Source: Antedon mediterranea (Eukaryota; Echinodermata; Crinoidea; Comatulida; Antedonidae). Taken from it: a stretch of 64,000 nucleotides of DNA. Location: the NCBI RefSeq assembly GCF_964355755.1, contig NC_092675.1, positions 24,902,412 through 24,966,411 on the forward strand, read 5' to 3'. A program made the position numbers and the translations under genes. Of the stretch, positions 11,901 to 24,140 are shown one piece after another; position 1 is the first letter of the stretch; each line of letters begins with the position of its first letter. The notes beneath the pieces were generated by a model. The model was not told where the DNA came from. It did not search any database and saw only the letters and a list, made by a program, of their open reading frames with translations.

Positions 11901-13479
11901 ACCATATAAGATCTATAAGTATTATTCCCAGTGGGCCGACATTTTCTGAAAATGAGAGTGAGATTTTGCTTCGCATGTGAGGTGTGTCACAACATCATTG
12001 TAGAAAGAACAGTCTCTGTCTAATTTTCCCTGCTGTATTTAAAGAAAAATGTAATATCATTGATCAGTTTGTTTTTTTTACAGATAGAACAGCTAAAACA
12101 AAAAGAAGAAAAACGATTAAGAGCTGTAAGTATTTGAGTATATACAGTAACTATAACCTGGGTTCATTATTCCTGCTGTCAAAAAAAAAAAAATGTACAG
12201 TATACATCATGATAGTTTGGAAAGAATATTACTTTATATCAGAGCACAAAACAACATGAGATAAAAATGTCTGTGGTATTCCATGCTGACTAGGAGAAGC
12301 ATAGCATTTTTAAGTGCTTGTGTTTTAGCTATAAAATCTATAATTGTCTTCACCTCAACTGGAAGAACTACTGTAAATAGAATTCTTAATCCACATTTGA
12401 CTTATCCAAGATCACTAGTTTTGCAATACTACTGTACTTTGGCAAAGCTTAATTTATCTGAGGGTACTAGTTTCTGAATACCATGCTGGCAAAGCTGTAG
12501 TAGTTGATTACTCAGTACTACCAAAGAACTTATAACACAAGAATCTCCTGTTCGTCCGAAGCGCGTAACAATTTCGAAAGGCATTGTGGGATAGAATAGA
12601 GCTATGGGTGGCGCCATTGTGAGCCATGGAGTAGGGCACCCGCATCAAATTAGAAAGTCAAAATCATAGAGGGGATCTGCTAATGCTCTAGGGGGATAGA
12701 GTAATTGACTGAGGAGTAGGGCGCCCGCATCAAATTAGAAAGTCAAAATCATAGAGGGGATCCGCTAATACTCTAGGGGGGATAGAGTAATTGACTTCCT
12801 AGTTTGGAGGAGGCGCTGCTCCATGCTGTGAAATGGCGTCGCCCAGTTTGACCTTTTAACCCTGTACTTCCGATACTGTGTTTTGAATACAAATTGAAGA
12901 ACAGGAGATTCTTGTGTTATAAGTTCTTTGGTACTACCTTGTCAAAACTGTTGTATAGCTTTAATTATTTTTGCCTACTTTTCAGATTGAGTATATTGTA
13001 ATAGGAGACTACAGTGGTTCCTGGTTTCCAATTACTAAAGGGTTTTGTACATGTATACATTTACCTTTTACAGATGAGCCTCGCATTAAAATCAATGAGG
13101 ATGACATTATCTTGGTTACTAGATGGAAAAAGTATGTTTTATTATTATGAAGGTGTTTTATTATACCTATAATAAATAACTAGCATGCTTGCATGCGACT
13201 AACAATTGCAGGGAACATGCTTAAACGTGTTCTGTATTCTGCATGGTTTAACATGACATGAAATAAGATCTCTATGCTAATTATTTTTACATTTTTTAAA
13301 AAAATCATGTATTGTTTAGGTATTGGTTATATGGAGAACTGGTTTTTGAAGCTAACAAAGGAGGTAATAGTGAGAACAAGAAGAAAGTGCGTGGATGGTT
13401 TCCGAGTCGTTGTGCTATTCAGTATAATGTTGCAGATTATCCAGAAGGCAAAAGCCCAGTAAATAAGAAAGATAAATGA
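5906..13479 (+). CDS. ZDHHC6: ZDHHC6 palmitoyltransferase
   Basis: Nine coding exons: 5906-6145, 9791-9882, 10468-10624, 10819-10965, 11249-11302, 11667-11819, 12084-12125, 12986-13131, 13320-13479. The product is 396 aa (human about 413). It is an ER membrane S-acyltransferase that attaches palmitate to cysteines via its DHHC cysteine. Visible features: two N-terminal membrane segments (about residues 12-65); a cysteine-rich domain starting at C86/C92/C95; the catalytic DHHC at 117-120 followed by PWINTCCG; two more membrane segments (about 140-210); a C-terminal SH3-like region; and a terminal KKDK, which fits a KKXX ER-retrieval signal. The cysteines that human DHHC6 carries in the SH3-like region appear replaced (W308, F309, F323), with C316 and C318 nearby. 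The start is chosen because no upstream in-frame ATG exists. Intron 1 holds a large foldback element. Confidence 0.95.
6415..9550. mobile_element. Large foldback element (about 3.1 kb) in ZDHHC6 intron 1
   Basis: Long inverted arms: about 6415-6866 pairs with 9125-9550, and 7604-8000 pairs with 8680-9080. Examples are GTACAGG at 6417 against CCTGTAC at 9543, and AAAATGGCCGCCAATGGCGA at 6555 against its complement near 9384. The left arm is interrupted at about 6867-7603 by unrelated sequence absent from the right arm. The unpaired centre is about 8000-8680. No transposase coding is visible. A clear target duplication was not found. Confidence 0.65.
7202..7603. mobile_element. Nested MITE-like element with ATTACCG ends
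   Basis: The ends are inverted: ATTACCGTATTTATTCGGA at 7202 and its near-complement ending at 7603. The interior is rich in ATTTATTCGAATAAA-type words and C-rich runs. Together with the G/C-rich stretch at 6867-7200 it accounts for the interruption of the left arm of the foldback element. Similar words occur in the inverted repeats at 54.9-56.3 kb. Confidence 0.5.
9655..9690 (-). mobile_element. Possible retroelement 3' tail (Penelope-like)
   Basis: On the minus strand this reads GATGATGGGCTATGCCCGAA followed by an ACATG-type word. It is typical of the C-terminal coding tail found at the 3' ends of many Penelope-like elements. Similar GAAAC-type tails occur near 36915-36960, 41136-41165 (minus) and 56283-56310. 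Assignment is by motif memory only. Confidence 0.35.
12512..12948. mobile_element. MITE with 40-bp inverted ends and an internal tandem repeat
   Basis: Near-perfect inverted ends (TACCAAAGAACTTATAACAC at about 12518 and its complement near 12930) flank about 435 bp in ZDHHC6 intron 7. Inside, a block of about 80 bp is repeated in tandem (about 12632-12710 and 12716-12797), each starting GTAGGGC and ending near GTAATTGACT. No coding. Confidence 0.7.
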
Positions 13480-13935
13480 AATTAAACTATAGTATAGTAG
13501 TAGTATAGATATATTCTTATGGTGCTTTTAGGGAAGGGCATACCACTAGTAATTTAGGTTTGTTAAGCTTTCTTTTGGGGTGTATGGTAGTAATTTTATT
13601 TAGATGACATGTGTTGTTTCATTATTATTAGATTTTTTTTTCCACTTACTTTGGGTGAATCAATGTGTGAATTAAAAAAGGAATAATAATTTTTATGATG
13701 GAAATATTTATGTTTTAAATGTTGTGTTTTAAAATTGATAAATAATATTATCCGTAATATGAATTTGTCAATTAAGTTTTGAGCAACATTTGTGGTTTTT
13801 TAATAAGTCATAATTTAAAAAGCTATTTATATACCAAAACATTTCTAGTTTATAAAGTTTTGTGAGAGCATGTTTCTGTACTTGTGTTATGTGTTTTTAA
13901 AGTTGTTAATTATCATTTAGCTTTTTATCAGTAAA

Positions 13936-14085
13936 GCTTGGTTCCCACTAGGACACAATGCAAGGACATAGATGCAACGTAAGCGAGTTGACCAATCACA
14001 CATGACTGTTTGAATAATCTATCGCTTGTGATTGGTCAAATCACTTTGCATCCTTGGATTGTGTCCTAGTGGGAACCAAGTTTTA
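13936..14085. mobile_element. Palindromic MITE downstream of ZDHHC6
   Basis: About 150 bp bounded by CTTGGTTCCCACTAGGACAC (13939) and its complement ending near 14082. Further inverted pairing continues inward (ACCAATCACA against TGTGATTGGT). It would form a strong hairpin. It probably lies in or just beyond the ZDHHC6 3' UTR. Confidence 0.75.
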
Positions 14086-16160
14086 TAAGTCTGGGAATCT
14101 TGTAGGAAGGATGTTTTTTACAATGCTAATCTTATAATTTATGAGAGAATACTCAAACTTGTTGTTCATACCTATAAACGACAGAGCTTGCACTTGTGAG
14201 TTTTAGATCACAAGCCAAAGTAAACAGCAGGTACTGTAATAATGTTTATACATACTGTATATTAACTATGATGCATATATAACTATACTGAGTTTCGAGC
14301 ATAAGTTATGTCAAATAAACAAATAATTGATGACACTGTACTGTAGGGGCAAGTTTTCACTTTAAACTAATAATATTATGTGCAGAATTATGCAGGTCTG
14401 TGTCTGGTATACAATAATTGTCTAGCTTGTGAAGTTGACGCAACACACAAAAAATAGGAGTGTTCTCCTCAAAACTTATTATCACATTAATGGAAAAATA
14501 TAGAGATGAAACCGCTAAAGCAAATTTTTTTAGCGAATGTAGGTGGGGAGAAAATTACTGTAATAATTAAGAATAATAAACGCACACCTTGAAAATGGTC
14601 AATTTCCTGCTGTGATAGGGGGCCGCCAGCCCTTATTAGCTCTTCCTCATTTTAGAAGTCCTGGATCTGCCCCAAGCAGTACCTTGTGCTATAGAGTCTA
14701 TTTAGTTAATGTTGTAGAAGTCTAGTGTAATTTAGTCAATTCACTCAGTTTACAGGCCTGAAAAAAGCATAAAAAATTGGAAAAATCATTGTACATGTAA
14801 TTGGTAATTAAGATGTGTTTCATTTACATTGTAAGATCAAGCGACACGTTTCTTTATTTGGTTAAAACAAAGTTTAAACATCACAACTAAGTACAACAGT
14901 TGCACAGTTGATTTTAGATCAACCTATGACATGTCTGTATTATTGATTTTATTAGTTTTTAAATAATATTATGAAAGGAATAATTATTTTTGCTTTGTGC
15001 TTCCACCAGAATTAAATGGGCATTCTTAATTATATGTAATGCCAAAAAAACTATAAACATCATTTTAGCATTTTGTAATAATTTAATTTTATATACAATT
15101 TAACATTTTTTACTTTTTTTTATAATTAGGATTGCCCCATTTATTGTCTTTTTTTTATGTTAGTTCACATGTCAGTGTTTTACATTTTGTCTGAAAGTTG
15201 TAAGCTCAAGTATTATACATATGAAACGCCAAATTATTTGTCTTTTTACTTATATTATGGTCTAGAACCTAGACTACCGTATGATTATTCCTCTGAATTT
15301 TGCAAATGACAAATATTTATTGAATATATTGATTGCGACACATTATGCAATAGTTCTAAGCTTATGGTTTCTACACAATCAGATAATTTAAAAAAATCAA
15401 GTGTCCATGATCAATCATATGACCATTGCACCAAGCACTAAATCCCCACAATGCAACAGGGGTCAGGTCACATTCATCTGATTTGAATTAGATAATTGGT
15501 GGTTAGTGTATTTAGTAGTTATTCTTAACTTTTGGGTTTAGTACTGTGAGTAATGCAATAAACATGAAAACTGAATGATATTGGCAACATATTACTATTA
15601 TATGACTTCTTGTACATCCATGATTTACTGCAATCTACAAACAAATGTTTTAATCAAAAAATGAAAGTCTGTGGTTGACAAATGGAGTGAAAAAAAAACT
15701 ACTACAGTACTACTCTGTACGACTATACTAAAATAAATAATATAGCCTACCATTATATATATGTATACTGTATACCGCTGGTATTCTTTTCAAGATAGTG
15801 TGAGCTTCTTTTCTATATTTGAATATCAAAGGAACAAAATGCCAGATAACTTGGGTTATGCAGATATAAATGTAAAGTTTTATGTGATATTTTTTTAATG
15901 GAATTTTGATCACAAATTATTTAAAAGTGGTAGGTATGTCTAAACAATTCTAGTAAATTCACAAACTTGACAGCATTCACATATTAATATTATATTATAT
16001 AAAAATAATAAATCATGGTGTATTTGTGATATAAATTAATTCGTAATTGAGGCATATTATTATTATTTACTAAATAATATACTATTGTCAGTTTTGCTTG
16101 TTGTAATACTATCAAAATACATACTCTCTTTTGGAAATGTATGCCTTGCACACATTTTCT
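14086..16160. other. Intergenic region ZDHHC6-PPWD1
   Basis: About 2 kb of AT-rich sequence with no supported gene. The short reading frames show no recognisable similarity. I see only scattered homopolymer runs. Confidence 0.6.
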
Positions 16161-16308
16161 TTAAATCTCCGGTGTGGCCCACATGACTCCCCTACCTCTC
16201 GCTCTCTCTCCTCGTGCGCCGCGCCTCGCTGCCTCGCACACCCTCTTTGTGTTATTTACGTATAATAGAGGGCGTTTTAAATATTTTCCGAATTTCAAAC
16301 GCCAAAAC
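16161..16308 (+). promoter_or_regulatory. Likely PPWD1 core promoter / 5' UTR
   Basis: A CT- and CpG-rich stretch (CTCTCTCTCCTCGTGCGCCG near 16203) stands out against AT-rich flanks immediately upstream of the PPWD1 ATG. The reading frame stays open upstream to about 16174, so a longer N-terminus is formally possible, but MADSAT is the natural start. Confidence 0.4.
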
Positions 16309-19300
16309 ATGGCTGACTCTGCAACATCATGTCAACAAGACGCTACAGAATCTAACCGAAAACGAGAAATTTCAAATGATAATGACGAAGACAACGAATG
16401 GATCGGACCCTTGCCGACTGAGGCTGTTCAAAAAAAGAAACGAAAAGGTGTGTAGGCCTAGTATTGGTGGTGTATGTTATGCTAGGCCTACTCCTATACT
16501 ATTATTACGTAAGAGAGCTAGCCTAGGCCTATATAGGCTTGCCGAAGCTAGGTGCGGGCCTGCCTACTAGACTCTGGAGAGGCAGGCCTAGGCCGATGAC
16601 TTGCGACGCCATTCATCCGGCCGCCGTGTAAATAATCGCTAGTTCCCTATTTTAAACTCCAAATAATATATTGTTAACCAACTTTATCCTGAATAATTTC
16701 TTTTTTTTTTCTTTTCAGTTTTGGAATTCCAAGATGTTTACCTACAAAATTTACCATGTGCTGAGGGATATGAACAAAGTTTTATGCATCGTGATGTTGT
16801 TACACATGTTGCAGTGTCAAAGTAAGTGTCATACTGACTTCAAGTTCAAGTTTTTATGCACTTGTCAATTGTATGAGCTACAGTATGACCCACTATACGA
16901 CCCCCCCCCCCCCCCCACCCCGGGAAAGGTGTGTCAAGGGTGAGTCATTTACAAATAATTACTGCGTGCGTCAAAAACCTAAAAGGTACGTCACATCAAT
17001 AAACAATGGTGTGTCAATGTTCGTCACTTTACCACTCAACACATAAACAACATGGTCACAGTGCGTAAAAATGAGTGCATCATGGTCACCTAAAGGTAAG
17101 TCACATTTTTTACGCATGGGTGCGTCATGGTATGAAGACATCAGACAAATGACGCACCTCTCCCGGGGGTTTTATAGTGGGTCATACAATTGAAAAGTGC
17201 ATTAACTTGTTACTCTAGCCCGGGATTTCATTTGTTTTTTTACTTGACATCAATAAAAGAAAACTCTGATTGAAAAAATTAGCATCTAGCTTTAAAAGTA
17301 GACAAACTAACTGTAAATGGTGAACCTAATAAGTACTGTACACTAATTGTTTTATTTTATTTTATCATATTAACCAACAGCAATGAAAGTTGCCACTTAA
17401 TGGTATGAAACAAAAACAGATACAATTAATACTCTAAGTATGAAGCAAACTTAAATAAAGATATGTTAAATAGTATACAAATAATGAATGTTTATGAGTG
17501 CAATGGTACAAATAATGGCACGAGGTGAATGATGAAAGGTTATATCAACGAGGCAAAGCCGAGTTGATATAACCTTTCATCATTCACCAAGTGCCATTAT
17601 TTGTACCATTACACGAATACAAAACATTCATTATTTGTTTTATATAACATCTAGACGTTTTTTTTTTGTACACAAAAATGTTTCAAAAAGTACTATTTAA
17701 CGATCGTTGAATAGTGCGTACTATTGCACGCCATGTGACCCACATTCGTCCAATCAAATGACAGGAATTTATATAGGTGTTATATAATAAAATTTAGCCT
17801 ATTGAGCACTATTTAATTATTAAAAAAAAAAGTTTGGGAAAATAAATAAATAAAATGGATGTGTGAATTCTATTGATTAATATTTGCAGGACAAACTTTG
17901 TGATAACAGCCAGCATTGATGGCCATGTGAAATTCTGGAAGAAACAAGCAGAAGGAGTGGAATTTGTCAAACATTTCCGGGCACATCTTGGTAATATGCA
18001 ATTCATCTATACAAATAATGAAAGTTTTTGAGTGCGATAGCTCAAGTGAAAATAGAATTTCATACTTCACTAAATGAAATTATTGTACGATCGCATGAAT
18101 ATAAAACATTCATTATTTGTTTTATATTACATCTAAGTAGATTCTTGTTATAAACATTATTGCCTTAGTTCTGATATTGTTTTGAAGGAAAAACCTTATG
18201 CCATTATTTGTACCATCACACTCATAAACATTCATTATTTGTATACTATTGCATGCCACGTGAAAATATTGTAGTTACTAAACCACTTTGAAATCAGTAC
18301 ATTCGTATTGAAAGTGCGTTTCAGATAAAAGAAAATATTTTTCTGAAAATCAGTAGGTATGATCTGTACTTTAAAAGTTATCTATGTTATTGTATTATAA
18401 TTTTATTTTGTTAAGTAATGATAATAGTTCTTTATTGTATTTTATAATACAGGCTCTATTGTTAGTATATGTGTGAGTAGTGATGGGCTACTACTGTGTA
18501 CAATATCAGATGATAAAACATTAAAGGTTTTTGATATTATTAACTTTGGTAAGTTTTTATGCATATACTTTTATTTAATAAGTAATATGTTACACAAATG
18601 TGTTTAGTTTATATTTTATAGTTGCAATATGAGGCATATGATGTTAATTGAACATTGGATTATGTTTATATTTAAAATTTGTTGGTTGTCTTGTCTGTTT
18701 GTTCTATAGGCCTACTAATTTATCTTTGCTAAATATTCATACTGAACTTTATTTCTGAATAGTTTCCGGTGTATGTGGAAGGCTAAACAAATAATGATTC
18801 TCGATATTCAGAAAATGAATTTGATGCATACTGTATAACTATCGTTTCAATGCATGCAACTCATGATTTGAAGGCCATTCAGCTTCAACATTCAATGTGT
18901 AACATCATAACACCATTTCACAGCAGTCATTATACAAAACATACTATATAATTTTCTACTTTATTTTTCTTTTAATATAGACATGATAAATATGATGAAA
19001 CTTCCATATGTACCAAGCTGTTGTGAATGGGTGTACAAATCTGGTGATGCTATATCAACATTAGCAATGTAGGTTTGTTTGTGTCGTTAGCGTACAGAAA
19101 CAAAGTAGCTGCTGAAAAAATTTGTCTTTTACTAATTTTGATTAAAATATATTTTATTTATAGTATAAATGGAGTAAACCAAAGCTTTATATTTTCAGAG
19201 GACAACATGATAATGGTGTGATAAATGTGTATGATGGACGAGGTGAAAACAAGCCACTTAAAACACTAGACAGTCTACATTCAGCACAGGTTATTTTTAT

Positions 19301-22300
19301 AAAGGTAACAAGATTTATTTCAATGCTATTTACAGATTTACATTTGGGACCCTCAGAAGAGTATACAGTGGTTCCCACTTTAAGCTCTGTCTACACTATT
19401 AAAGTTTATGTAACTAAAGAATGTGAGGTGCCCAAATATGGACATAATGATGTCATATCACTAACATATTTGGGTACATCACACTTTTTTTGTCAAACTA
19501 GTTTGATAGTGTAGACAGAGCTTAAGTCTTTGTTTGGCCCTCTTTGCCACTATAATATTTATAGATTTCCCTTTTGCTTATGAACATGTTTAAATTATTT
19601 TCCAGTACAATCCTGTTTATGAAGTGGCGATCTCCATAGATAAGCAGGGAATGGTGGAATATTGGACAGGACCAAAGAAAGATTATCAGTTTCCAAAGAA
19701 TGTAGCTTTTGGGTATAAAACAGACACAGATCTATATGAATTTCTAAAGGTATTATGTTCTTCAGTCAAACATAGAAAAAAAAAAAAAAAAACTTTTTTC
19801 TTCATCAAATGACCTTATTCTCTCCATTCAATGAAATACAAAACATTCATCATTTGCTTTTATAACACTCTACTCTACAATATATTGTGAATTATTTAAA
19901 GAACATGGGCCTAGGCCTAGACTTTTTTGTGTAGAAAGCAACCTATTTCTGCCTTCCTTCCTTCTTAGTAATGCAAACAATTGAGAGGGAAAATAATCCT
20001 TAGACTGATTATGACATCATAAATGTTTCTACTGTAAACTTATTTTAATTGATTTCTGTTATTGTGTATTTTTCTATTACAGAGCAAAACAATTCCTTTG
20101 TGCTTAGCATTTTCACCAGATGGAAAACAGTTTGCTACAATTTCAAAAGATAGAAAGGTTAGTTTTAATTACATCATTGCTACCCAACAATATCAGCCCA
20201 TTATTAACTTTCAGATAAAGCTTCCTTACATCCCATTTCCAAAAAAAATGTCTGTGGTAGCCATCTTCTGTGCTAGTATGTAAGCGATCCATGGAAGTTG
20301 GCATTCTCAGAGTTCACATGGATTCCAATTCATGTAGACGAGAAAAAGCATGTCATGTTGAAGAGGACCAATAAGGATTGTAACACCAAATTGCAATGGG
20401 TAAACAATTGCTATATCAAATACTAATCAGTTAAATAAATATATGTCGCATCTACTATATTTGTTTTTGATCTACTATATTTGTGTTTGTAGATCCGTAT
20501 TTTTAAATTTCAAACTGGTAAAATGACAAGGGTACTGGATGAATCATTAAAGACCTTTACTGAACTACAGCAGATGAAACAACAATTACCTGATATGGAG
20601 TTTGGTAGGAGAATGGCTGTGGAGAGAGATCTTCAAAAGTCAGATGCTTATGATAAAGCTAATATAAGTAAGAATTTGTTATGATTAACTAACCTTTGTA
20701 AATCTCTATCTACACTATCAAATGTTATGTGAGAAAAAAAATGTGATGTATACCATATTTGGACATGATGACATCACATCACTACCATATTTTAGCAAAT
20801 CCTACTTTTTTGTCCAACTAGTTTGATAGTCTAGACAGAGCTTTAGGTTAAAATGTTTTTGTTCCATGATTGCATAATGTCTGCTTTTTAACTGAAAAAT
20901 CAAATATGTTTTGAAATAAAGACATACCATTTTTGCTAATGACAAATTACAACTATTATCTTTTCAGTTTATGACCAAAGTGGTTACTTTTTACTGTATT
21001 CGACGATGTTAGGAATTAAAGTTATTAATTTGTATAATAATACATGTTCAAGGTTCATTGGTAAGGTAAGCTGAAACAACAAACAAAATAAATCTTTTTT
21101 AAATAATAATAATAAAAAATTTTTAATAACATTTATATGATTGATCTACAAGTTTATGATAATACTCACTGTACTTGCTTTTAATAGTTCTTGACATTTT
21201 TATCTTACATTTCAGACAGAGAATGTGCGCTTCTTACAATTAGCCCTTTTCCAAGGTAACGTAAAGGAGAAAAAAGCTGCACTCACCATAGAGATGAAGG
21301 CATCCGATAATCCAGCTTTACTGGGCCTAGAACTTGATCCTACCCTGTTTTGTACTGGGTTTAAAAAGAACAGGTTCTTTATATTTTCAAGAAGGGAACC
21401 AGATGAAACTAAGCAGTAAGAATCTCTTTATCTCTTTCTTGTCTTTTGTACATTCAAGGTTTAATATGATACTATTTTAACTGTTCCATTGACAGTATTC
21501 CTTGGCCTAACTTTCACACTAAATAACTTACCATACATACTACAACTTTTAATAGAGTATTTCATTTTTATATATCTCATTCAAATACATTTGCATTGGC
21601 TGATAGGTGTCAGTGCCTTATAAATACATTGACAATAAGTTTTCTAAACTATGCATCTATAATTGTTGTATATATAAATGAAACAAGTACACTAAAATAA
21701 GTTTATTTCTTTGTTTATTAGTGTTGGTAATGATCGAGATGTCTTCAATGAAAAACCATCCAAGGAGGAACAAATCGCAGCCTCACAGGTACATAAATTG
21801 AATTAACTTAATTAAGGCTGTGCTATTTTCATGTGTACATGCATTTTGAAGCTAGCAGTTTTCTTGTCTTAATTTGTTGTTGTCTCTTAAAGGATGATAA
21901 GATATGATACAAAAAAAATCTTGATAAAAATTAAAACAAAAAGGCATATATAAATAATTAAAAACTTGTTGATACCACAGTATAACATTTTTAAGGTTAC
22001 TATTCAATTAAAAGACATCAAACGTTGTTAGAAAATAAGACTCAGTTATACAGATTACTGTACCACTATTTGACCAAAGAGACCAATTATATTTAGTATT
22101 GAAAGTTTGGTTTTTACTCTAGGGAGAAGAGATTTGCATTATTATTATAATGTGTGTTCCTCTAGCTTCAAACAATAGATTGTAAAGTATATGCTTTATT
22201 TGAAATTTTCCCTTCACAACCAGCTGTCTGATGGAAGTTGTTTATTTGAAAATGTTTTGATGGTAATTAAATTGTTGATTTATGCTTATGTTTCAGTCTG

Positions 22301-23826
22301 ACATGTCGTTGAAGTTGTCTAACCTTGCAGTGATGCATACTACAATGGGGGATGTTGTCATCAACTTGTTTCCCAAAGAGTGAGTAGCTATCGACGTCGT
22401 ATTGATTAATATCATTCAATTTTAAAGTTTTAACAAGAAATTTATTTCATGAAATCGCATAACTTCTAGAATGTTTTACTGTGTTTAGTGTGGCACTTAT
22501 GATGTATAAATACAAAATACAATCAACTTTATTTACCCCATCGCCATTCAATCCCTGTAGTGTTATAAGCCAGTACCTCAGTTATTTCAATTGATCAGAA
22601 AGTTCAAGAAAAAAAATATGTTGCTTATACTATACAGAGAGACCCAGGTTCAATTCCCGACAACTCCCAGTCTACTCAGCTGTAAATGAGTACCTGGTTG
22701 AAAATAACAAGGAGGATAAGGCAGGGTGGAAATGAATTGGCCACCCTACTACATAATGCCAAGGCTTAGTAAATTGAGCTAACAGCTCATTCCCCTACGT
22801 TCAGAAACAAATACCTATACTAAACAATAATTGTTATTTCTAAATTCCAGATGTCCCAAGACAATAGAAAACTTCTGTGTACACTCTAAGAATGGATACT
22901 ACAATGGACATTTCTTCCATCGAGTTATTAAAGGCTTTATGGTACAAACTGGAGACCCATTAGGTATGTAACCAAACCTAACCGTTGACTCACTATCAAT
23001 GGTTCAATGACTTGATGACAGATGCAAGAAAGTTTCCATGGTGTTGCATATATAAGATAAATGTTAAGTTGATGTTACTAATGACAGCTATTTATTTGTT
23101 AGTCTTGTCTAAACAAGTGTAATGTGCCTAAATATTATGGTAGTGATATGACATCATCATCTCCGTGAGCACATCACACTATACAGTATAGATGCATGTA
23201 GAAAAGTGTTTTTATTGTTAAAATAAAGCATCTTTTAATATCAATTGCGTATATCATATTTGATGGCATTTTAATAATACATACATTATTACTCTGAAGG
23301 CAATGGAACTGGTGGAGAGTCAATTTGGGGAGGAGAATTTGAGGATGAGTTTCACCCTCGTTTGAAGCACGATAGACCTTACATACTGAGTATGGCAAAC
23401 GCTGGACCAAATACAAACGGATCACAGTTCTTTATCACAGTTGCACCATGTGTAAGTATCATTTGTGCAGTGTTTTGCGGCTATTTTATTCATTTCGAAA
23501 AAGCTCTCGATGGAGAAACAGAGTATACATATTAATAGTAATCACATTTTGAAGTCCTAAATAGAGAGAAATGAAATTATAATTATCAATAAATTTATTT
23601 ATCTTTAATTTCACTTTTACCCATGATTTTATGATGATTTTAACTAATGAATTAAATTACATGATTTTTTTTCTGAATATAGCCTTGGTTGGACAACAAG
23701 CACACAGTGTTTGGAAAAGTGACAAAGGGAATGGATGTTGTACAAAAAATATCAGAGGTGAAGACAAACTCAAAGACAGAAAAACCAATGGAAGACATAC
23801 GCATTATTAATATTGCTATTAAATGA
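16309..23826 (+). CDS. PPWD1: PPWD1: WD40 and cyclophilin peptidyl-prolyl isomerase
   Basis: Sixteen coding exons: 16309-16447, 16719-16821, 17890-17990, 18453-18548, 18981-19068, 19199-19304, 19606-19749, 20083-20157, 20493-20667, 20968-21065, 21216-21415, 21722-21788, 22297-22379, 22851-22963, 23300-23451, 23683-23826. The product is 627 aa (human 646). An acidic/basic leader (EWIGPLP) is followed by WD40 repeats (about 55-330; GHVKFWK and YWTGP visible), a linker with NEKPSKEE, and a C-terminal cyclophilin domain (about 475-627). Isomerase residues seen are R516, F521, M522, Q524, W582 and H587 ([35 protein letters not shown]). PPWD1 is a nuclear prolyl isomerase associated with the spliceosome. 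The frame is continuous through all junctions. Introns carry two Harbinger-type MITEs, a SINE and a near-perfect hairpin. Tail-to-tail with SASS6. Confidence 0.96.
16450..16600. repeat. TAGGCCTA-rich island in PPWD1 intron 1
   Basis: Immediately after exon 1, repeated GTAGGCCTAG, AGCCTAGGCC and CTAGGCCTAC words occur. They are of the same kind as around the first exons of OSBPL9 and of SASS6/TMEM259. Confidence 0.6.
16878..17192. mobile_element. TIR element with poly-C run (PPWD1 intron 2)
   Basis: Bounded by AGTATGACCCACTATA (16882) and its complement TATAGTGGGTCATAC (17174-17188). Next to the left end is a C17-like run and CCCGGGA; next to the right end is TCCCGGGGG. The interior has repeated GGTGCGTCA/GTGTGTCA words. 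Non-coding. Confidence 0.65.
17478..17640. repeat. Near-perfect 70-bp-arm hairpin (PPWD1 intron 2)
   Basis: The left arm (about 17478-17550) and right arm (about 17564-17638) are inverted copies around a loop of about 13 nt (GAGGCAAAGCCGA). Both contain GGTACAAATAATGGCAC-type words and end in AAATAATGAATGTTTT. Diverged relatives occur at 18010-18125, 18185-18245, 19810-19865, 37355-37405 and 45420-45490. Confidence 0.75.
19381..19525. mobile_element. Harbinger-type MITE (PPWD1 intron 6)
   Basis: Ends TAAGCTCTGTCTACACTAT and its complement GATAGTGTAGACAGAGCTTA, about 145 bp. Family members also lie at 20699, 25549, 30030, 31048, 41790, 42642 and in part at 44985 and 23099. TTA/TAA flanks suggest a 3-bp target duplication as in PIF/Harbinger. 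Confidence 0.8.
20699..20846. mobile_element. Harbinger-type MITE (PPWD1 intron 9)
   Basis: Same family as 19381-19525. The left end reads AATCTCTATCTACACTATCA and the right end TTTGATAGTCTAGACAGAGC. The interior shares the GATGTGCCCATATATGGACATGATG-like core in diverged form. Confidence 0.75.
22606..22830 (+). mobile_element. tRNA-derived SINE (PPWD1 intron 13)
   Basis: Contains a B-box-like GGTTCAATTCCCGA (22649) followed by AGTCTACTCAGCTGTAAATG and AGTACCTGG, a central region found in widespread animal SINEs. The leader AAAAATATGTTGCTTA also occurs at 24130. The tRNA-like part is degenerate and not a functional tRNA. Confidence 0.55.
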
Positions 23827-23875
23827 AACATCATATGTAAAACGTATTTGAGAAGAACAATGCTGTTACTGCAAT

Positions 23876-24140
23876 ATAGTAATAATAATAATAAAAATGG
23901 TAGTCTTATATAGCGCCTAATACTAATGTTTCTAAGCGCTTTACACAGAAAGATGATCCATAAATATCCTAAGATAACCAACAACAAAAATGAAAAGTAG
24001 AGGAACCATTTACACCCATACACTCCATTCTCCAGCACTTTGAAGCTCCTGTATGAGCGCTTGCCGGAACAGTATTTACAGGGGCTCTATTGAAAAAGGC
24101 ATCTGTCTATCCTACCCAAATAGGAAGAAAAAATATGTTG
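23876..24140 (-). mobile_element. LINE 3'-end fragment after PPWD1
   Basis: An AATAATAATAATAA run is joined to TCTTATATAGCGCC and, about 30 bp on, AAGCGCTTTACACAG. Read on the minus strand this is the usual 3' tail of CR1/L2-type LINEs, as at the end of the LINE at 48.7 kb. It probably lies in the PPWD1 3' UTR or just beyond. Confidence 0.45.

Noticed and set aside
16174-16308. N-terminal extension of PPWD1
   Set aside because: The frame is open, but it is low-complexity and lies in a probable promoter/5' UTR. MADSAT at 16309 fits the family better.
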